NCBI GenBank assembly: GCA_022818135.1
Contig: JAFMSR010000002.1
Location: 40,334,170 to 40,398,169 of the forward strand
Direction: 5' to 3'
DNA: 64,000 bases
Source of the DNA: Saxidomus purpurata
Taxonomy: Eukaryota > Mollusca > Bivalvia > Venerida > Veneridae
Numbering within the stretch: the stretch's first letter is position 1; each line of letters opens with the position of its first letter. This document shows positions 1-14,090 of the stretch, piece after piece. The translations under genes were made by a program, and so were the position numbers. The notes beneath the pieces are model-generated. The model saw only the letters and a program-made list of their open reading frames with translations, ran no database searches and was not told where the DNA came from.

Positions 1-3000
1 AAGGACACCACCTGGTAAGTAAATAACTAAGTAAGTAGACACTAAATCGTTGTTTGCTTCTACACAGTCTCGGGTCAAAAATGATTCCACAATATCAAAA
101 TTTACTATATATTTCATATAAAAACACAAAATATCAAATTCATCTCTAGATAATACTTTCTATGGTATTTTGATGAAACTTGCACCAATAAAACGGAATA
201 AATTAAGGTTTCTTCAGATATTTATTTCAACGTTTTTTCCTTTGCAGTTTGGACGAATTTATCATTCAACTTGAAATAGTTGAAGTCACCATTCACTATG
301 GATATATATATATATATAGCTACTGACCAACAGTGATAGCTTTTTATAATTTAAAACACATAGAACTATTCTAAAAGTAGAAAGTAATTTTTTGTCAATA
401 TTTAAATTTATTGCTAAAATTTGATATTGATGGCATTTGAAATGAATAAAGGAGATTTTTTTTTTATATGAAAGTGTAGTAAACTTTAACGTCGTGGAAT
501 CACTTTTGACCAAGACTGTGTTTATGTTATGTGTTAATATTTCAAACATTGTTAACGTATCCAGTTCAGTAAAATCTTGTTGAAAATAAACAATGTACAT
601 GTTCGTAGAACCTATAACACAAAGTGATCGTGCTCCTTTAAACAAGTACAGTCCAACCTCTGCATAAAAACGCCAACGGGAACATCAATGCTTGTTTGTT
701 GATGAGAGGTTGTTGCTCTAGGGAGGTTTATTTGTTCAGATATAATTGCTTTGGGAATTAAAACACCTGTCTTTGTAGAGAGGTTTTGCTCTTCGGAGGT
801 GTTGTTTAGAGAGGTTGGACTGTACGCGTGCTAAAAATGGTGTCTAAGAAGATTAAAAACAGACAATTACTTCTATAACTGACATGTATAAAAATAGTCT
901 GTTTAAATTAAAATTGAGACAATGAGCGGTCAGAATTTAATATTGTACAAAATAACCCATTATTTACAGAATTTCAAACTTTTTAGAAATGAGGCCTGTT
1001 TGGGCTGTTTCTCTTTATTTCTCTGAAACCGTTCGTCGTGGGATTCCAATTAAAAGCTTGACGTTTCTTTTAATCTCCCATCATCATGTGATGTTTCAGC
1101 AAAATCTATCAAGTTATGTTGCGTGCGCTCGTAGGAAAGATTGGCAGACGGACGAACAAAGCGTCAACTAACAGAAATAAGTGATAAAATGTCAGCTTGT
1201 TTAAAAGTAATTTATCAACTTAAGCCAATTTGTAATAAATTGACTTTAATGCATAACCGTCAGGAAAGTGTCAGTAAAGCTTTTCACACGATGTCATTAT
1301 AATTCCATTACGAATGCAGGCAAACAAGGATGGAATAACACTTAATTAAGCTATTAACTCTAAAAGCGATATTGTGTGATGGAGTTTTCATGTTGGAATT
1401 GAAATTTAACAACTATTAAAGTGGAAGTATTTTGCGTTATCAAACTTCTATAGAAATTGTCGAAAATAGTTTATATGTTGCGAAAAATGGGAAAAGTTGA
1501 AATGATCTTCGTTGCAACAGAATTAATATGAAGACCAGAGTCTCAGGAAAACTTGGGATGTAAAAATACATGTAGCACTTTTATTACCAAAAAAAGATGT
1601 AGTACCGGTGAATTTGACCATCATTTGTTCAAATGATGTTCCTATTGTTGCTTTTTAATGGAAAGTAGATATTATAAATATAGCGCGGTATTTTTCTCAG
1701 TGAAGTGCAAAGGAAGACGAGCACTTCCCATCAACAATTATTCGCGAAACAATGTTGTACTGTGAACTTTCTGACAAAAACAAGTATGAGAAAAAATTCT
1801 TTAGATATGTAAAACATCATCATTTAAATACCACGCCAGAGTGTACACATTCCTTCTTCCTAGCTGCTACATTAATTGAACATCCCATTTGTCAACAAAA
1901 CATGATAAATCCTGTACAAGATTGAAGTATGCAAATTCCCTGCCCCACACAACTGCCTGAAAAAACTGCAAATAGTTATTCGAAATCTGAATTGACAAAA
2001 ATTGCAAGAATTATAATTTTAGTTCGTTAGCCAGTGACACATTCTTTATGATATATAGTGTCTGGAAGACATCCACTGAAAAATCTAATGTAAAGATGAT
2101 TGTGTTACAATAAAGAGCATCCCTTCGTAAAAACCATGATATTGTAAAACTGAATACGTGTAAGGAATCCCCCCGCCCCTCCCTGAAAATTCTAATGTTA
2201 TTAGAAATCTCCCTGAAAATTTTAATGAAATGTAGCGTAAGAAATCCCCTAGAAAATTCTAATGTTATATAGTGTAAGACATCCCCTAGAAAATTCTAAT
2301 GTAATGTAGCATTAGAAATCCCCCTGAAAATTCTAATGTTATGTAGTGTAAGAAATCCCCTAGAGAATTCTAATGTTATGCAGTGTAAGAAATTCCCTTG
2401 AAAATTCTAATTGTAATGTAGTGTAAAAATCCCCTAGAAAATTCTAATGTAATGTAGCGTAAGAAATCCCCTTTAAAATTCAAATGTTAAGTAGCGTAAG
2501 AAATTCCCCTGAAAATTCTAATGTAATGCAGCGTAAGAAATCCCCTTGAAAATTCTTATGTAATGTAGCGTAAGAAATTCCCCTGAAAATTCTAATGTAA
2601 TGTAGTGTAATAAATCCCCTTTAAAATTCTAATGTAATGTAGTGTAAGAAATCCTCCTGAAAATTCTAATGTAATGTAGCATAAGAAATCCCCTAGAAAA
2701 TGCAAATGTTATATAGTGAAAGAAATCACCTAGAAAATTCTAATGTTATATAGTGTTAGAAATCCCCCTAGAACATTCAAATGTTATATAGTGTTAGAAA
2801 TCCCCTTGAAAATTCTAATGTTGTATAGTGTAAGAAATCCCCTATAAAATTCAAATGTTATATAATGTAAGAAATTCCCCTAGAAAATTCAAATGTTATG
2901 TAGTGTAAGAAATCTCCCTAGAAAATTCTAATGTTGTATAGCGTAAGAAATCCCCTTTAAAATTCTAATGTTATGTAGTGTAAGAAATCTCCTTTAAAAA

Positions 3001-6000
3001 TCTAATGTTATGTAGTGTAAGAAATCCCCTTTAGAAAATTCTAATGTTATATGCAGCGTTAAAAATCTCCTATAAAATTCTAATGTAATGTAGCGTAAGA
3101 AATCCTCTTTAAAATTCTAATGTTGTATAGTGTAAGAAATCCCCTATAAAATTCTAATGTAATATAGTGTTAGAAATCTCCTTTAAAATTCTAATGTTAT
3201 ATAGCGTAAGAAATCCTCTTTAAAAAATTCTAATGTAATGCAGCGTAAGAAATCCCTTTAAAATTATAATGTAATGTAAGCGTAAGAAATTCCCTATAAA
3301 ATTCTAATGTTATGCAGCGTAAGAAATCCCCTTTAAAATTCTAATGTAATGCAGCGTAAGAAATCCCCTTTAAAATTCAAATGTAATGCAGCGTAAGAAA
3401 TCCCCTTTAAAATTCTAATGTTATGCAGCGTAAGAAATTTCCTTTATATTTCTGATGTAATGTAGCGTAAGAAATCTCCCTGAAAATTCTAATGTAATGC
3501 AGCGTAAGAAATCCCCTTTAGAATTCTTATGTAATGCAGCGTAAGAAATTCCCCTGAAAATTCTAATGTTATGTAGTGTAAGAAATCCCCCTGAGAATTC
3601 TAATGTAATGTAGTGTAATAAATTCTCCTGAAAATTCTAATGTAATGTAGCATAAAATCCCCTAGAAAATGCAAATGTTATATGGTGTAAGAAATCACCT
3701 GAAAATTCTAATGTAATGTAGAGTTAGAAATCCCCTTTAACATTCAAATGTAATGTAGTGGAAGAAAACCCCCTGGGAACATCCTAATGTAATGCAGCGT
3801 AAGAAATCCTTATTAAAATACTAATGTAATGTAGCGTAAGAAATTCCCCTGAAAATTATAATATTATGCAGCGTAAGAAATCCCCTCTAAAATTATAATA
3901 AGCAGTGTAAGAAATCTCCCTGAAAATTATAATGTTATATAGCGTAAAAAACCCCTTTAAAATTCTAATGTAATGTAGCGTAAGAAATCCCCTTTAAAAA
4001 TCTAATGTTATGTAGTGTAAGAAATCCCCTTTAAAAATCTAATGTAATTCAGAGTAAAAAAGACCCTTCAAAAGTCTAATGTTAATTGATGTAAGAAATC
4101 CCCTTTAAAAATATAATATAATGTAGAGTAAGAAATCTCCTTGTAAAATTCTAATGTTATATAGTATAAGAAATCCCCCTGAAAATTCTAATGTTATATA
4201 GTATTAGAAATCCCCTTTAAAATTTTAATGTATTGAAGCGAAGAAATCCCCCTGAACATTCTAATGTAATGCAGCGTAAGAAATCCCCTTTAAAATCCAA
4301 ATGTAATGCATCGTAAGAAATCCCCTTTAAAATTCGAATGTAATGCAGCGTAAGAAATTCCCTTTAAAATTCTGATGTAATGTAGCGTAAGAAATCTCCC
4401 TGAAAATTCTAATGTAATGCAGCGTAAGAAATTCCCTTTAAAATTCTAATGTAATGTAGCGTAAGAAATCTCCCTTAAAATTCTAATGTAATGCAGCGTA
4501 AGAAATCCCCTTTAAAATTCTAATGTAATGCAGTGTAATAAATCCTCATGAAAATTCTAATGTAATGTAGCATAAAAACCCCTAGAAAATGCAAATGTTA
4601 TATAGTGTAAGACATCACCTGAAAATTCTAATGTAATGTAGCGTTAGAAATCCCCCTGAACATTCAAATGTAATGTAGTGTAAGAAATCCCCTTGAAAAT
4701 TCTAATGTTATATAGCGTAAGAAATCCCCTTTAAAATTCAAATGTAATATAGTGTAAGAAATCCCCTAGAAAATTCTAATGTAATGTAGTGTAAGAAATC
4801 CCCTAGAAAATTATAATGAAATGTAGTGTAAGAAATCTCCCTGAAAATTCTAATGTTATATAGCGTAAGAAATCCCCTTTAAAATTCTAATGTTATGTAG
4901 TGTAAGAAATCCCCTTTAAAAATATAATGTAATGTAGCGTAAGAAATCCCCTTTAAAATTCTAATGTAATGCAGCGTAAGAAATCCCCTTTAAAATTCGA
5001 ATGTAATGCAGCGTAAGAAATCCCCTTTAAAATTATAATGTAATGTAGCGTAAGAAATCCCCTTTAAAATTCTAATGTAATGTAGTGTAAGAAATCCCCC
5101 TGAACATTCTAATGTAATGCAGCGTAAGAAATCCCCTTTAAAATTCTAATGTAATGTAGCGCAAGAAATCCCCCTGAAAATTCTAATGTAATGCAGCGTA
5201 AGAAATCCCCTTTAAAATTCAAATGTAATGCAGCGTAAGAAATCCCCTTTAAAATTCTAATGTAATGCAGCGTAAGAAATTCCCTTTAAAATTCTGATGT
5301 AATGTAGCGTAAGAAATCTCCCTGAAAATTCTAATGTAATGCAGCGTAAGAAATCCCCTTTAAAATTCTAATGTAATGCAGTGTAATAAATCCTCATGAA
5401 AATTCTAATGCAATGTAGCATAATAATCTCCTAGAAACTGCAAATGAAATACAGTGTAAGAAATCCCCTTGAAAATTCGAATGTTTTATAATGGAAGAAA
5501 TCCCCCTGAAAATTCTCATGTAGTGGAAGAAATCTCCTTGAAAGTTTTAATGTACTGGAAGATAACCCCTTGGAAAGTCTAATGTAGTGTAAGAAATCCC
5601 AATAGAAATACTTATGTTGTATAATGTAAGAAATCTCGCTGTCAATTATATTGTTGTGTAAGAAATCCCTCTGAAAATTATAATGCAGTGTAAGAAATCC
5701 CCTTGAAAATTCTAATGTTATATAGTGTAAGAAATCCCCTTGAAAATCGAATGTGGTGAAAGAAATCCCCTTGAAGAATCTAATGTTATATAGTGTAAGA
5801 AATACCCTTGAAAAATCTAATGTAATATGGTGTAAAAAAGACCCTTGCAAAAATCTAACGTTATATGGTGTAAGAAAGACCCTTGAAAAATTTTATGTTA
5901 TATAATGTAAGAAATCCCCTTGAAAATTCTAATGTTTTGAAAAAAATCCTCTTGAAAATTCTTATATAGTGTAAGAAATCCCATTGGGAAGTCTAATGCA

Positions 6001-9000
6001 GTGTAAGAAATCCCCCTGACAATTATATTGTGGTGTAAGAAATCCCCCTGAAAATTCTAATGTTATATAGTGTAAGAATCCCCTTGAAAATTCTAATGTA
6101 ATATAGCGTAAGAAATCCCCTATAAAATTCTAATGTTGTATAGTGTAAGAAATCCCCCTGAAAATTCTAATGTAATGTAGCGTAAGAAATCCCCTTTAAA
6201 AATTCAAATGTAATGCAGCGTAAGAAATCCCCTTTAAAATTCTAATGTTATGTAGCGTAAGAAATTTCCTTTATATTTCTGATGTAATGTAGCGTAAGAA
6301 ATCTCCCTGAAAATTCTAATGTTATGCAGCGTAAGAAATCCCCTTTAAAATTCTAATGTAATGCAGTGTAAGAAATCCTCATTGAAAATTCTAATGCAAT
6401 GTAGCATAATAAATCTCCTAGAAAATGCAAATGAAATATAGTGTAAGAAATCCCCTTGAAAATTCTAATGTTTTATAATGGAAGAAATCCCCTAGAAAAT
6501 TCTCATGTAGCGGAAGAAATCCCCTTGAAAAATTTAATGTAGTGGAAGATAACCCCTGGGAAAGTCTAATGTAGTGTAAGCAATTCCAACAGAAATACTA
6601 ATGTTGTATAGTGTAAGAAATCCCACTGACAATTAAATATTGTAGTGTAAGAAATCCCTCTGAAAATTATAAAGCAGTGTAAGAAATCCCCTTGAAAATT
6701 ATAATGTTATATAGTGTAAAAAACCCCTTGAAAATCTAATGTAGCGAAAGAAATCCCCTTGAAGAATCTAATGTTATATAGTGTAAGAAATCCCCTTGAA
6801 AAATCTAATGTAATATAGTGTAAAAAAGACCCTTGCAAAAATCTAACGTTATATGGTGTAAGAAAGACCCTTGAAAAATTTTATGTTATATAATGTAAGA
6901 AATCTCCTTGAAAATTCTAATGTTTTATAGAAAAAAAATCCTCTTGAAAATATGTTATATAGTATTAGAAATCCCATTGGGAAGTCTAATGCAGTGTAAG
7001 AAATCCCCCTGACAATTATATTGTGGTGTAAGAAATCCCCCTGAAAATTCTAATATTATATAGTGTAAGACATCCCCTGAAAATTCAAATGTAGTCGAAG
7101 AAATCCCCCTGTAAATTCTAATGTAATATAATATAAGAAATCCACTTGTAAATTTTACTGTAACATTATGTAAGCCATCTTCTTGAACTCTTCTAATGTT
7201 GTTGAAGAAATCCTTTTGAAAATTCTAATGTTGTGTAAGAAATCCAATTGGGAAGTCTAATGTAGTAAAGAAATCCCCCTGAAAATTGTAATGTTATATA
7301 GTGTAAGAAATCCCCCTGAAAATTGTAATGTTCTATAGTGTAAGAAATCCCCAAGAAAATTCTACTGTTATGTAGTGTAAGAAATCCCACTGAAAATCCT
7401 AATGTTATATAGTGAAGGAAATCCCCTTGAAGATGCTTTTGTGGTGTAAGAAACCCCTCTGGAAATACTTATGTAGTATAAGAAATCCCCCTGAAAATTC
7501 TAATGTTAAATAGTGTAAGAAATCCCCCTGAAAATGCAATTGTGGCGTAAATCCCCCTCAAAATACTAATGTAGTATAAGAAATCCTTCTGAAAATTATA
7601 ATGTTATGTAGTATAAGAAATCCCCTTGACAATTCTAATGTTATATAGTGTAAGACATCCCCTGAAAATTCAAATGTAGTGGAAGAAATCCCCCTGTAAA
7701 TTCTAATGTAATATAATGTAAAAAAATCTCCTTGTAAATTCTAATGTTACATATTGTAAGAAACTCTGAAATCTTCTAAAATAAAATGAAAGACATTCTT
7801 ACTGGAAATTCGAATGTAGTGTAAAAATCCCATTTGCGAAGGAAACGTAGTGTTGATCTCGTGAAAATTCTAATGTTATATAGTATAAGGAATCTCCGTG
7901 AAAATTCTAATGTTATATAGAGTAAGAAATCCCCCTGAAAATTGTAATGTTACATAGTGTAAGAAACCCCCCTGAAAAATCTAATGTTACATAGTATATG
8001 AAGTCCCCACTAAAAATTCTAATGCTATAAAGTGTAAGAAATCCGCTTGAAAATGCAAGTGGTGTAAGAAACTCCCCGTAAATACTACATGTAGTTTAAA
8101 AAACCCCCTGAAAATTCTAATGTAATTATATAAGAAATCCCCCTGAAAATTCTAATGTAATGTAGCATAAGAAATCCCCATAAAATGCTAGAATGTAATA
8201 AAGTACTAAGAAATAAGATTGACCACAACTTTTTTGCACAACATGTTTCGACTTTATTGTACGTCTTTTGCAATAAATTACATTGTAAATCATAACAAAC
8301 AAGTAACTTTACGTATGCTAAACGTAGCGCGTAATATATAGTGCAAGAAAACCTCCTGAAAATTCTACTGTAGTGTAAGAAATGCCTCTGTAAATACAAT
8401 GTTATATAGACTTGTGTATAAAATACCCCCTCAATTTCAAATGTTATATAGCATAAGAAATCCGCTTGAAACATCTTATGTCGGATTGCTCCAACATGAA
8501 GCGAGACTATATTGGCACAAAAGTGCATATAGTAATTTCACTGGGGAAAGGAGTTTTGTAAGAAAGAATTCTGTTATGATAACACCGAAAACTATTTGAA
8601 TCACTCCATTTAACAAATTCATATGTACAATATTAATTAAAGTTACATGTAATGGTACATAGATTATAATAATAATACATAGACTGAAAGTCTTCGCATA
8701 TGTGAATAAGTTCATTTTATTTTTTTTATTTTAACAAGCAGAATATCATTTTCGTTCCTCTAAAACTGTACTAAGCATATGACTGAGTGTCATTTTTGGA
8801 AGTTTATTACCTTCCATAGTCTGCACCAGAATTGGAATGTATACCCTACAACAGCCATTGGAACTTTTTTCCTACGCGAATCAATATATGGTGCGTTAAA
8901 ATGAAAGTAAAATCTTCCTAACACTCTTTTCATGTACAATCAGTTTGATGTAAATCTTTATTTTCAAACTTAAATGTAAATAATCTTTTTTGTACATAAC

Positions 9001-9967
9001 AGATAGTTCCTTTGTGCGGACTAGGGGAAAGTCTGATCTAAATATAGATATTATGGTCTTATTTTCGGAAAATCAGCTAGAAGGTCATGTACTAAAAGTA
9101 GGAACAAAATGCTTCTAAGTCGGTCTATATTTAAACATTGATCTGATGTAGGGTCAGGATAAAATACCAATGTGGAACACTTAACATTATTTTTAAAGCT
9201 TCCTCAGTATAAATCATAATTAAAAAACGAACTCGTATAAACAGTATATAAACGAAACTTGAAAAGAAATGTATAAAATGACGAAGCAGTTTTGAAATTA
9301 ATTTAACCTAAATATTTAATGAATTAAACTTGATTTGTTAACTAAGAAGTCTGCTTAAATAGCACAAGGTGACCAATTTCGAAATCGCCTTCCATTTGTA
9401 TTTCGATACTTAGATTATTTAATCGCGTCGTTACACTTTTCGCTAAAATTGAACACAAAACTTTCGTCTATTTAGAAAAAGGATTCGATAACCTACTGTG
9501 TCCGCTATTTATTGAATGGGATCTCTGTTGTATAAAAAATCAACTTCAAAATTTCGATGTAATTTTCTTAAATGCATGAAGCATGCCTGTAGCCGGATAA
9601 ACCCAAGAAAGGCAGTATAAATATCAATCCTTAAAATTTACAATAATAAGTCATAAATAATAAATGTAACGCTAAAAAAACAAGAAATTTAAAATACGTT
9701 ACATTACCATTGCCATTCGATTCCATAGTTATGGCGAATAACGAGGAAAGTTTCCACGAGTATGAACACATTCAGGGCAGCCAGGCCCCAGAAACTCTGA
9801 CTATCACGTGTGATGACCACTCTCCAAACTGCTAAAATGTTGTGAAGCACGAGAAGGCAACGGACGCTCAATGCCGCTATCACTTTTGTCACTTTAAGTC
9901 CATTTTTCTTTTTTGTAGTATTATTGTTTTCAACTTTAACGGAATCCATATTCTGCTTAAATTCCAT
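1..9967 (-). CDS. TMEM26-like protein, paralogue D (partial, runs off left edge)
   Basis: Polytopic membrane protein of the TMEM26 family; biochemical role unknown. Exon 1 is 9967-9708 (260 nt, phase 2). It encodes 86 residues plus a split Trp: a short polar N-terminus, then TM1 (about 27-49) with the family motif HNILAVWRV and TM2 (about 60-81). The exon ends in a GTAATG donor at the same Trp codon as in paralogues A-C. The acceptor ttaccag and the first 11 nt of exon 2 (encoding W-C-P-C-type sequence as in A and C) are at 11-1. The gene therefore has a 9.7-kb first intron that contains the 37-bp satellite. D lacks the roughly 120-residue N-terminal extension of A and C and starts almost directly at TM1, like the vertebrate protein. 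Linking exon 1 to the edge exon is inferred from identical phase and order. Start is the first ATG; Met7 is an alternative. Confidence 0.72.
647..824. mobile_element. MITE with perfect 15-bp terminal inverted repeats
   Basis: The left end TACAGTCCAACCTCT and right end AGAGGTTGGACTGTA are exact inverted copies, 178 bp apart outer edge to outer edge. Both begin or end in TA, consistent with a TA target duplication of the Tc1/mariner-pogo type. No coding capacity. It lies in intron 1 of TMEM26-like D. Confidence 0.8.
825..2044. other. Intronic AT-rich sequence, nothing recognised
   Basis: Part of intron 1 of paralogue D. I see no conserved coding frame, RNA gene or repeat here beyond short AT-rich runs. 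A 60-codon open frame at 989-1171 has no recognisable features. Confidence 0.6.
2045..8200. repeat. 37-bp satellite/minisatellite array (about 160 copies)
   Basis: The monomer is about 37 bp and reads roughly TAATGTAATGTAGCGTAAG followed by AAATCCCCTTTAAAATTC. Two divergent positions recur as variants: GTAATG versus GTTATA, and CCTTTAAAA versus CCTAGAAAA, CCTGAAAA or CCTTGAAAA. The left edge (2045-2160) is degenerate, the centre (about 3300-5400) is most homogeneous, and the right third is degraded with shortened units. Blocks are duplicated at a higher order; for example about 5395-5990 resembles about 6365-6990. The array sits in intron 1 of TMEM26-like D. Open frames within it on the minus strand only reflect the repeat. 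Confidence 0.95.
8335..8480. repeat. Degenerate outlying copies of the 37-bp satellite
   Basis: Four or so diverged monomers (aagaaaacctcctgaaaatt and similar) separated from the main array by about 130 bp of unrelated sequence (8205-8335). This looks like an array edge interrupted by an insertion. Confidence 0.7.
8481..9707. other. Intronic sequence next to exon 1 of paralogue D
   Basis: AT-rich, with no gene, RNA or clear repeat recognised. It includes the first part of the 9.7-kb intron seen from exon 1. Confidence 0.5.
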
Positions 9968-12900
9968 TTTCTTATTTTAAAATGAATGGGCGTTTACAAA
10001 CAATGGAGTATTAAATATATCGACGCGCAAGTGTTTGTCTTGAATCAGAAGTCCGAGGTAATCCATAGGCAAACTACAAGGAAGAAATGCAAATTTATAT
10101 TTGCCAAAGACTCTCTCTGTGTAATTTAAACTAAAACTTCACATTTGTATTCAATTACTAGTTAAATAAAAATTATAAAACTTGAATGGCGCAATAGCCG
10201 AGACATGCCCTCCTCTATTATAATCATACAGGCAGATAGTCCAAACTTTTATTCATTATGTCAGTCACATTTCGAGAACAAGAATCAGCTGTAAGACATC
10301 CATTATTCTTTTAATAAAATGTTAATTATATGCTCCGAAAATGAAGTATATCTTTTATTTATTCTGTTTAAAGAGTGCCGGATGCTGTTTACTCGTACTG
10401 GTTATCTATTCACAAATTTTTTCTTAAACTAATACTTCTATCTCAAGCATCTATCTGTCTCAAGCTCGCCTTTATATGACAAAAAGTAAACTCCGATTTC
10501 AAGTTATTATTAATAAGTCTGAATGAACAGAACATTATTTATGCGGTTTTGATAGCTCGTCTAGTGTCCTCGAAATTTAAGAATAATTCAATGAAAAACG
10601 ACTCTCATTACAAACTGTTGTCAAAGCTACATACAGATTGAAAACTTTAAAAATTGTGTTCATTACGTGGGACATTAGCTTTTAACTCTAAACATTATGT
10701 TTTGTTTGCGCATGCTTACAAGAGAATGCACTTAAAGGTGTAGTTTTACGAAGTTCAACCATTCCCGAATTTAAACTTAAATATCACAAAAATTGGAGAC
10801 AAATGTTTTTAGAAGAAGGACTATTGTTTAATTTGTGTTAAATATAAATGTAGAAAAGTGGGTGCGAACCAGGTTGTGTTTGTTTTGGCATTTTCAATTA
10901 AACCAAGAAGTTGTGTGTTCTTTTTCAAAGCAAATTGAAAATCTGTTACCCTATTTAGGCTGAAGATAGCTATTCAAAACTCAAATAGATATTTAATTTG
11001 CCGTGGAGAAAACGACATAGAAATAAAAAAAATAATAATTTCGCCAATCAATCACCACGCATAAATATTTTACAACTATGGAAAATACACACAATAACAC
11101 AACGACAGCCTTATTTGTTTTCACGCCAATACATTTTTTGTATGGTCACAACATTAATTAAGGTACTAAATACCTGTTAACTGTAATAGTAGTCTCGGAT
11201 GTGTGTGACTCAGTAAAACTGAGTGACTGACTGAATTTACTACTTACATAGTTCAATTTCGCTTTTTCTCTCATCGCGTAATAATTTCGTCAGGCCCCTG
11301 CATTTGTAGAATAGTTATAATTCACCTGTAGTTGAAAAGTGATTTTCCAAGAAAGAGATGGTCGGCGCGATTTTGAGTATACATGTATATGAAAGCGATG
11401 GTTGGCTAGATTCCATAGTAAAAAACTTTTCACGTTTGAATATTTGCAGTAAGAAGGAGCCGATGTCAGGGTGAGAAAAAGTGTGTACCCTGACCAAGAC
11501 GCAAACCCCTTCGCTTACTAGGCTGTAAGCGCACATGCTCTCCCAACTGAGCTAATCGGCCGCTTACACACACTCTCCCCTATAGTGTTATAAAATGACC
11601 GTTATTCACTGGTTGAGAAAGTATAATCACTCTACACTTACAACTAACATTAGTTTGGCCGGTAACAACATTATTGTCTTGAAAGATATGAAGTTTACGT
11701 ACTACAATTGTAAAACTATTTCAAGAAAGACTGAAATCGCAAGAATATTTCATTGACCTTTTTCATTCGGTATTATCCAACTAAAAGGTGTCTTACAGAG
11801 TAAATTTGTCAATTCAAAAAATGTTATTCATTTTACTTTTACTTTCATTGTCGGTTAAAAGGTTACCAACTTCCGGTTTAAAGTGAGATTAATACGGCTG
11901 CACTGAAAAACAGTCACTAGCTGGGTTTTAACTCATGCCTCCTACCCAACATGAAAGTTGCGAGAAAGTAACACTGCATGTTTTCAAGTGATAGCAATTT
12001 GGTTCGTATTTCTGAAGCAGTCTTTGTCCTGTGTTACACTAGTGTCCGATATAATCTGTAATAGTTGTCATATTTTCTTCTTCTACTGAATGTTTATATC
12101 ATGTACTCTTTAGTCATGCCTCATTGTAAGTGTATATGTTCTATCAGGCAGATAGATTGGCGATGTTCCTTGAAAGATTTTTACATTTCGTATGCTCGTT
12201 GATATCAGTGTCAGTTTTAAACTTGACTTAGACGACGGATGGAATCTTTTTACCAAAAGAACTGTTCTCTTATAAGCATACCAAGCGAAACAATTAATTA
12301 TAACCCGTTAAAACCTCGCGAGACAACATGCATAATATAGAATAGCACTATAGGTCATATTAAAGAGATCATCACATGAGGAAATTCGCTAGAATACTGT
12401 GCTAAAAACCGCTGAAGTCTCTTGGGTCAAAGCAATTTATGCTAACTGACAGATTCTGAGTTAAATGTGAACTTGCAGACACTCATATTTGAACAGTCAA
12501 TTAATAATTGATAAGTAGCCGTTTCATAACATTTTGCAGTTGAGGTTTTGCGATCTTAAAATCTGGAAGTGCGCTACCGGCAGAAATATTATGAATTATG
12601 AATTACCGCTAGGGACCATTTAAACGTTTTTCTTCAAGTTGGATATGTTAGTAAAATTACATTTGTGCAAGTGGGGCGACTAGCAGTATAATTTGGATTT
12701 GGACTATGTAGTTTATGCAGTTTTCTTCAAGCAACAAGATATACTAGTAACCGTGTAGAATACTGCATAGATAGATAATATTTTATTATAGTGCCATGTG
12801 TATAGAACAGATATACATGTAGCATATGAATGCAATAAATAATACAAAACTACCGGCCCAACGGGCCTATAAATCACCTTACCCCTTTTTTCTATCATTA

Positions 12901-14090
12901 ATTACTGGATACACACATATAAAATAATAAATTGAACAAGATAATACCACATGCACAAACAAAAGTGTCACACAGTCTGCTTCGGAAAGCCTTGATATTA
13001 TAGAGAAAACAGGCACTAGATTAATGCACTAAAACAGCCATTATGAAATAATAGCGCTGTTCTGAAAATATTTAACAGCAGTATCATATTTTCATTAAAT
13101 TAATTACAAAATGCACCCATTAACAAAGAAATATTAACATGGTTTGTGGAAAAGAATTATCGATAAAACCATTAGCAAAAACCGATAGGGTTTTCATAGT
13201 AAATTTGTGTAAGGTTATAGAAAATTAAAAGAAAAAACAGAAATATTCCTGTTTAAATAGTTGCTACTTAACAAACAAACGTCGTAGGTATATATCTAAC
13301 CTCCTTAGAATGATCAACATCGCGTTATTGAATCAGTAACATAATTATAGACAAACTCTTGGTCTTGCACACATTTGTACAAGTCTGTTTTACTTAAGTA
13401 CGAACTTTTTCACTGTGCAAATTGAATAATCTAAGAAGAGAATAATTGAATAGTGGTAAGATGCCTGTTTCACTAAGGAGAGCACAGTTTTACAAACAAT
13501 GAAGAGTTAACCGTATGAGCCTAACCACTGTCATCGATCTAAGGTCATGCGAGGACACATGAACAGTCTGCTTCGCAAAAGTATCGTATGTTAGTTAAGC
13601 TTGGGAGCATTACTTTGTGCCTTTGCATTAAATGTTCATGGGGTGAAATAAAATCTTTAGGCGTAGTAAAAATATTGTTCAGTACACTTGTTAATTTTTG
13701 ACGAGCTAACTGAAGGAAATGGTTAACGGAGACTATAATACACAAATTTAATCTTTCAAAATGTACGTTCTGTTGAAATGTCAGCAATAATTGTTATTTG
13801 AAGTTTTGTCAGTATTGATTTAGCTAGTCATGTATTTCATTTCGATACTATTGTACTTCCTACTTCTATCCTTTTAAACTTCTTTTATTATTTATATGTG
13901 ATCAATTTCTTTCATATCAAGTAACTGGTCGTAAATAGGAGATAGCCTTGGATTCAACCCTCTATATTCATTATTTATGGCTTGTCTTATGCCCTTTCTC
14001 ATAGTTTGGGATTCATTCTTATTTTACAATTTTTCTACGCGATTTCTTTTACCAAACTACAATATCCGAGTGCTGGTCTACAAAAGCATT
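9968..14090. other. Intergenic region upstream of paralogue D
   Basis: The 5' flank of D, presumably holding its promoter. Apart from the tRNA-like SINE remnant near 11.5 kb I see only AT-rich unique sequence and short open frames without recognisable protein features. Confidence 0.5.
11458..11565 (-). mobile_element. tRNA-derived SINE remnant
   Basis: On the minus strand an A-box-like block TAGCTCAGTTGGGAGAGCA (about 11550-11532) follows GGCCGAT, as in a tRNA 5' half. A weak B-box-like GGGTTTGCGTCTTGG follows about 45 nt later, then an inverted repeat CAGGGT...ACCCTG. The anticodon arm does not pair properly and lacks a normal loop, so it is more likely a SINE head than a working tRNA gene. 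Confidence 0.55.

Noticed and set aside
5431..5850. Minus-strand 139-codon ORF with a repeating F-L-H-Y-I-T pattern
   Set aside because: It is a translation of the 37-bp satellite; the pattern follows monomer phase and no promoter or splice context supports a gene. The same holds for ORFs at 7193-7390 and 8085-8528.
2045..8200. Regular repeats resembling a CRISPR array
   Set aside because: Monomers are contiguous and similar throughout, without conserved-repeat/unique-spacer alternation, and the window is eukaryotic.
9704..9967. A complete single-exon small membrane protein
   Set aside because: The stop follows directly from reading into the GTAATG donor; alignment with exon 1 of A and C shows it is a first exon.
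11458..11565. Functional tRNA gene on the minus strand
   Set aside because: The D-arm region is good, but the anticodon arm does not pair, the loop lacks the normal T33 context and the B box is weak.
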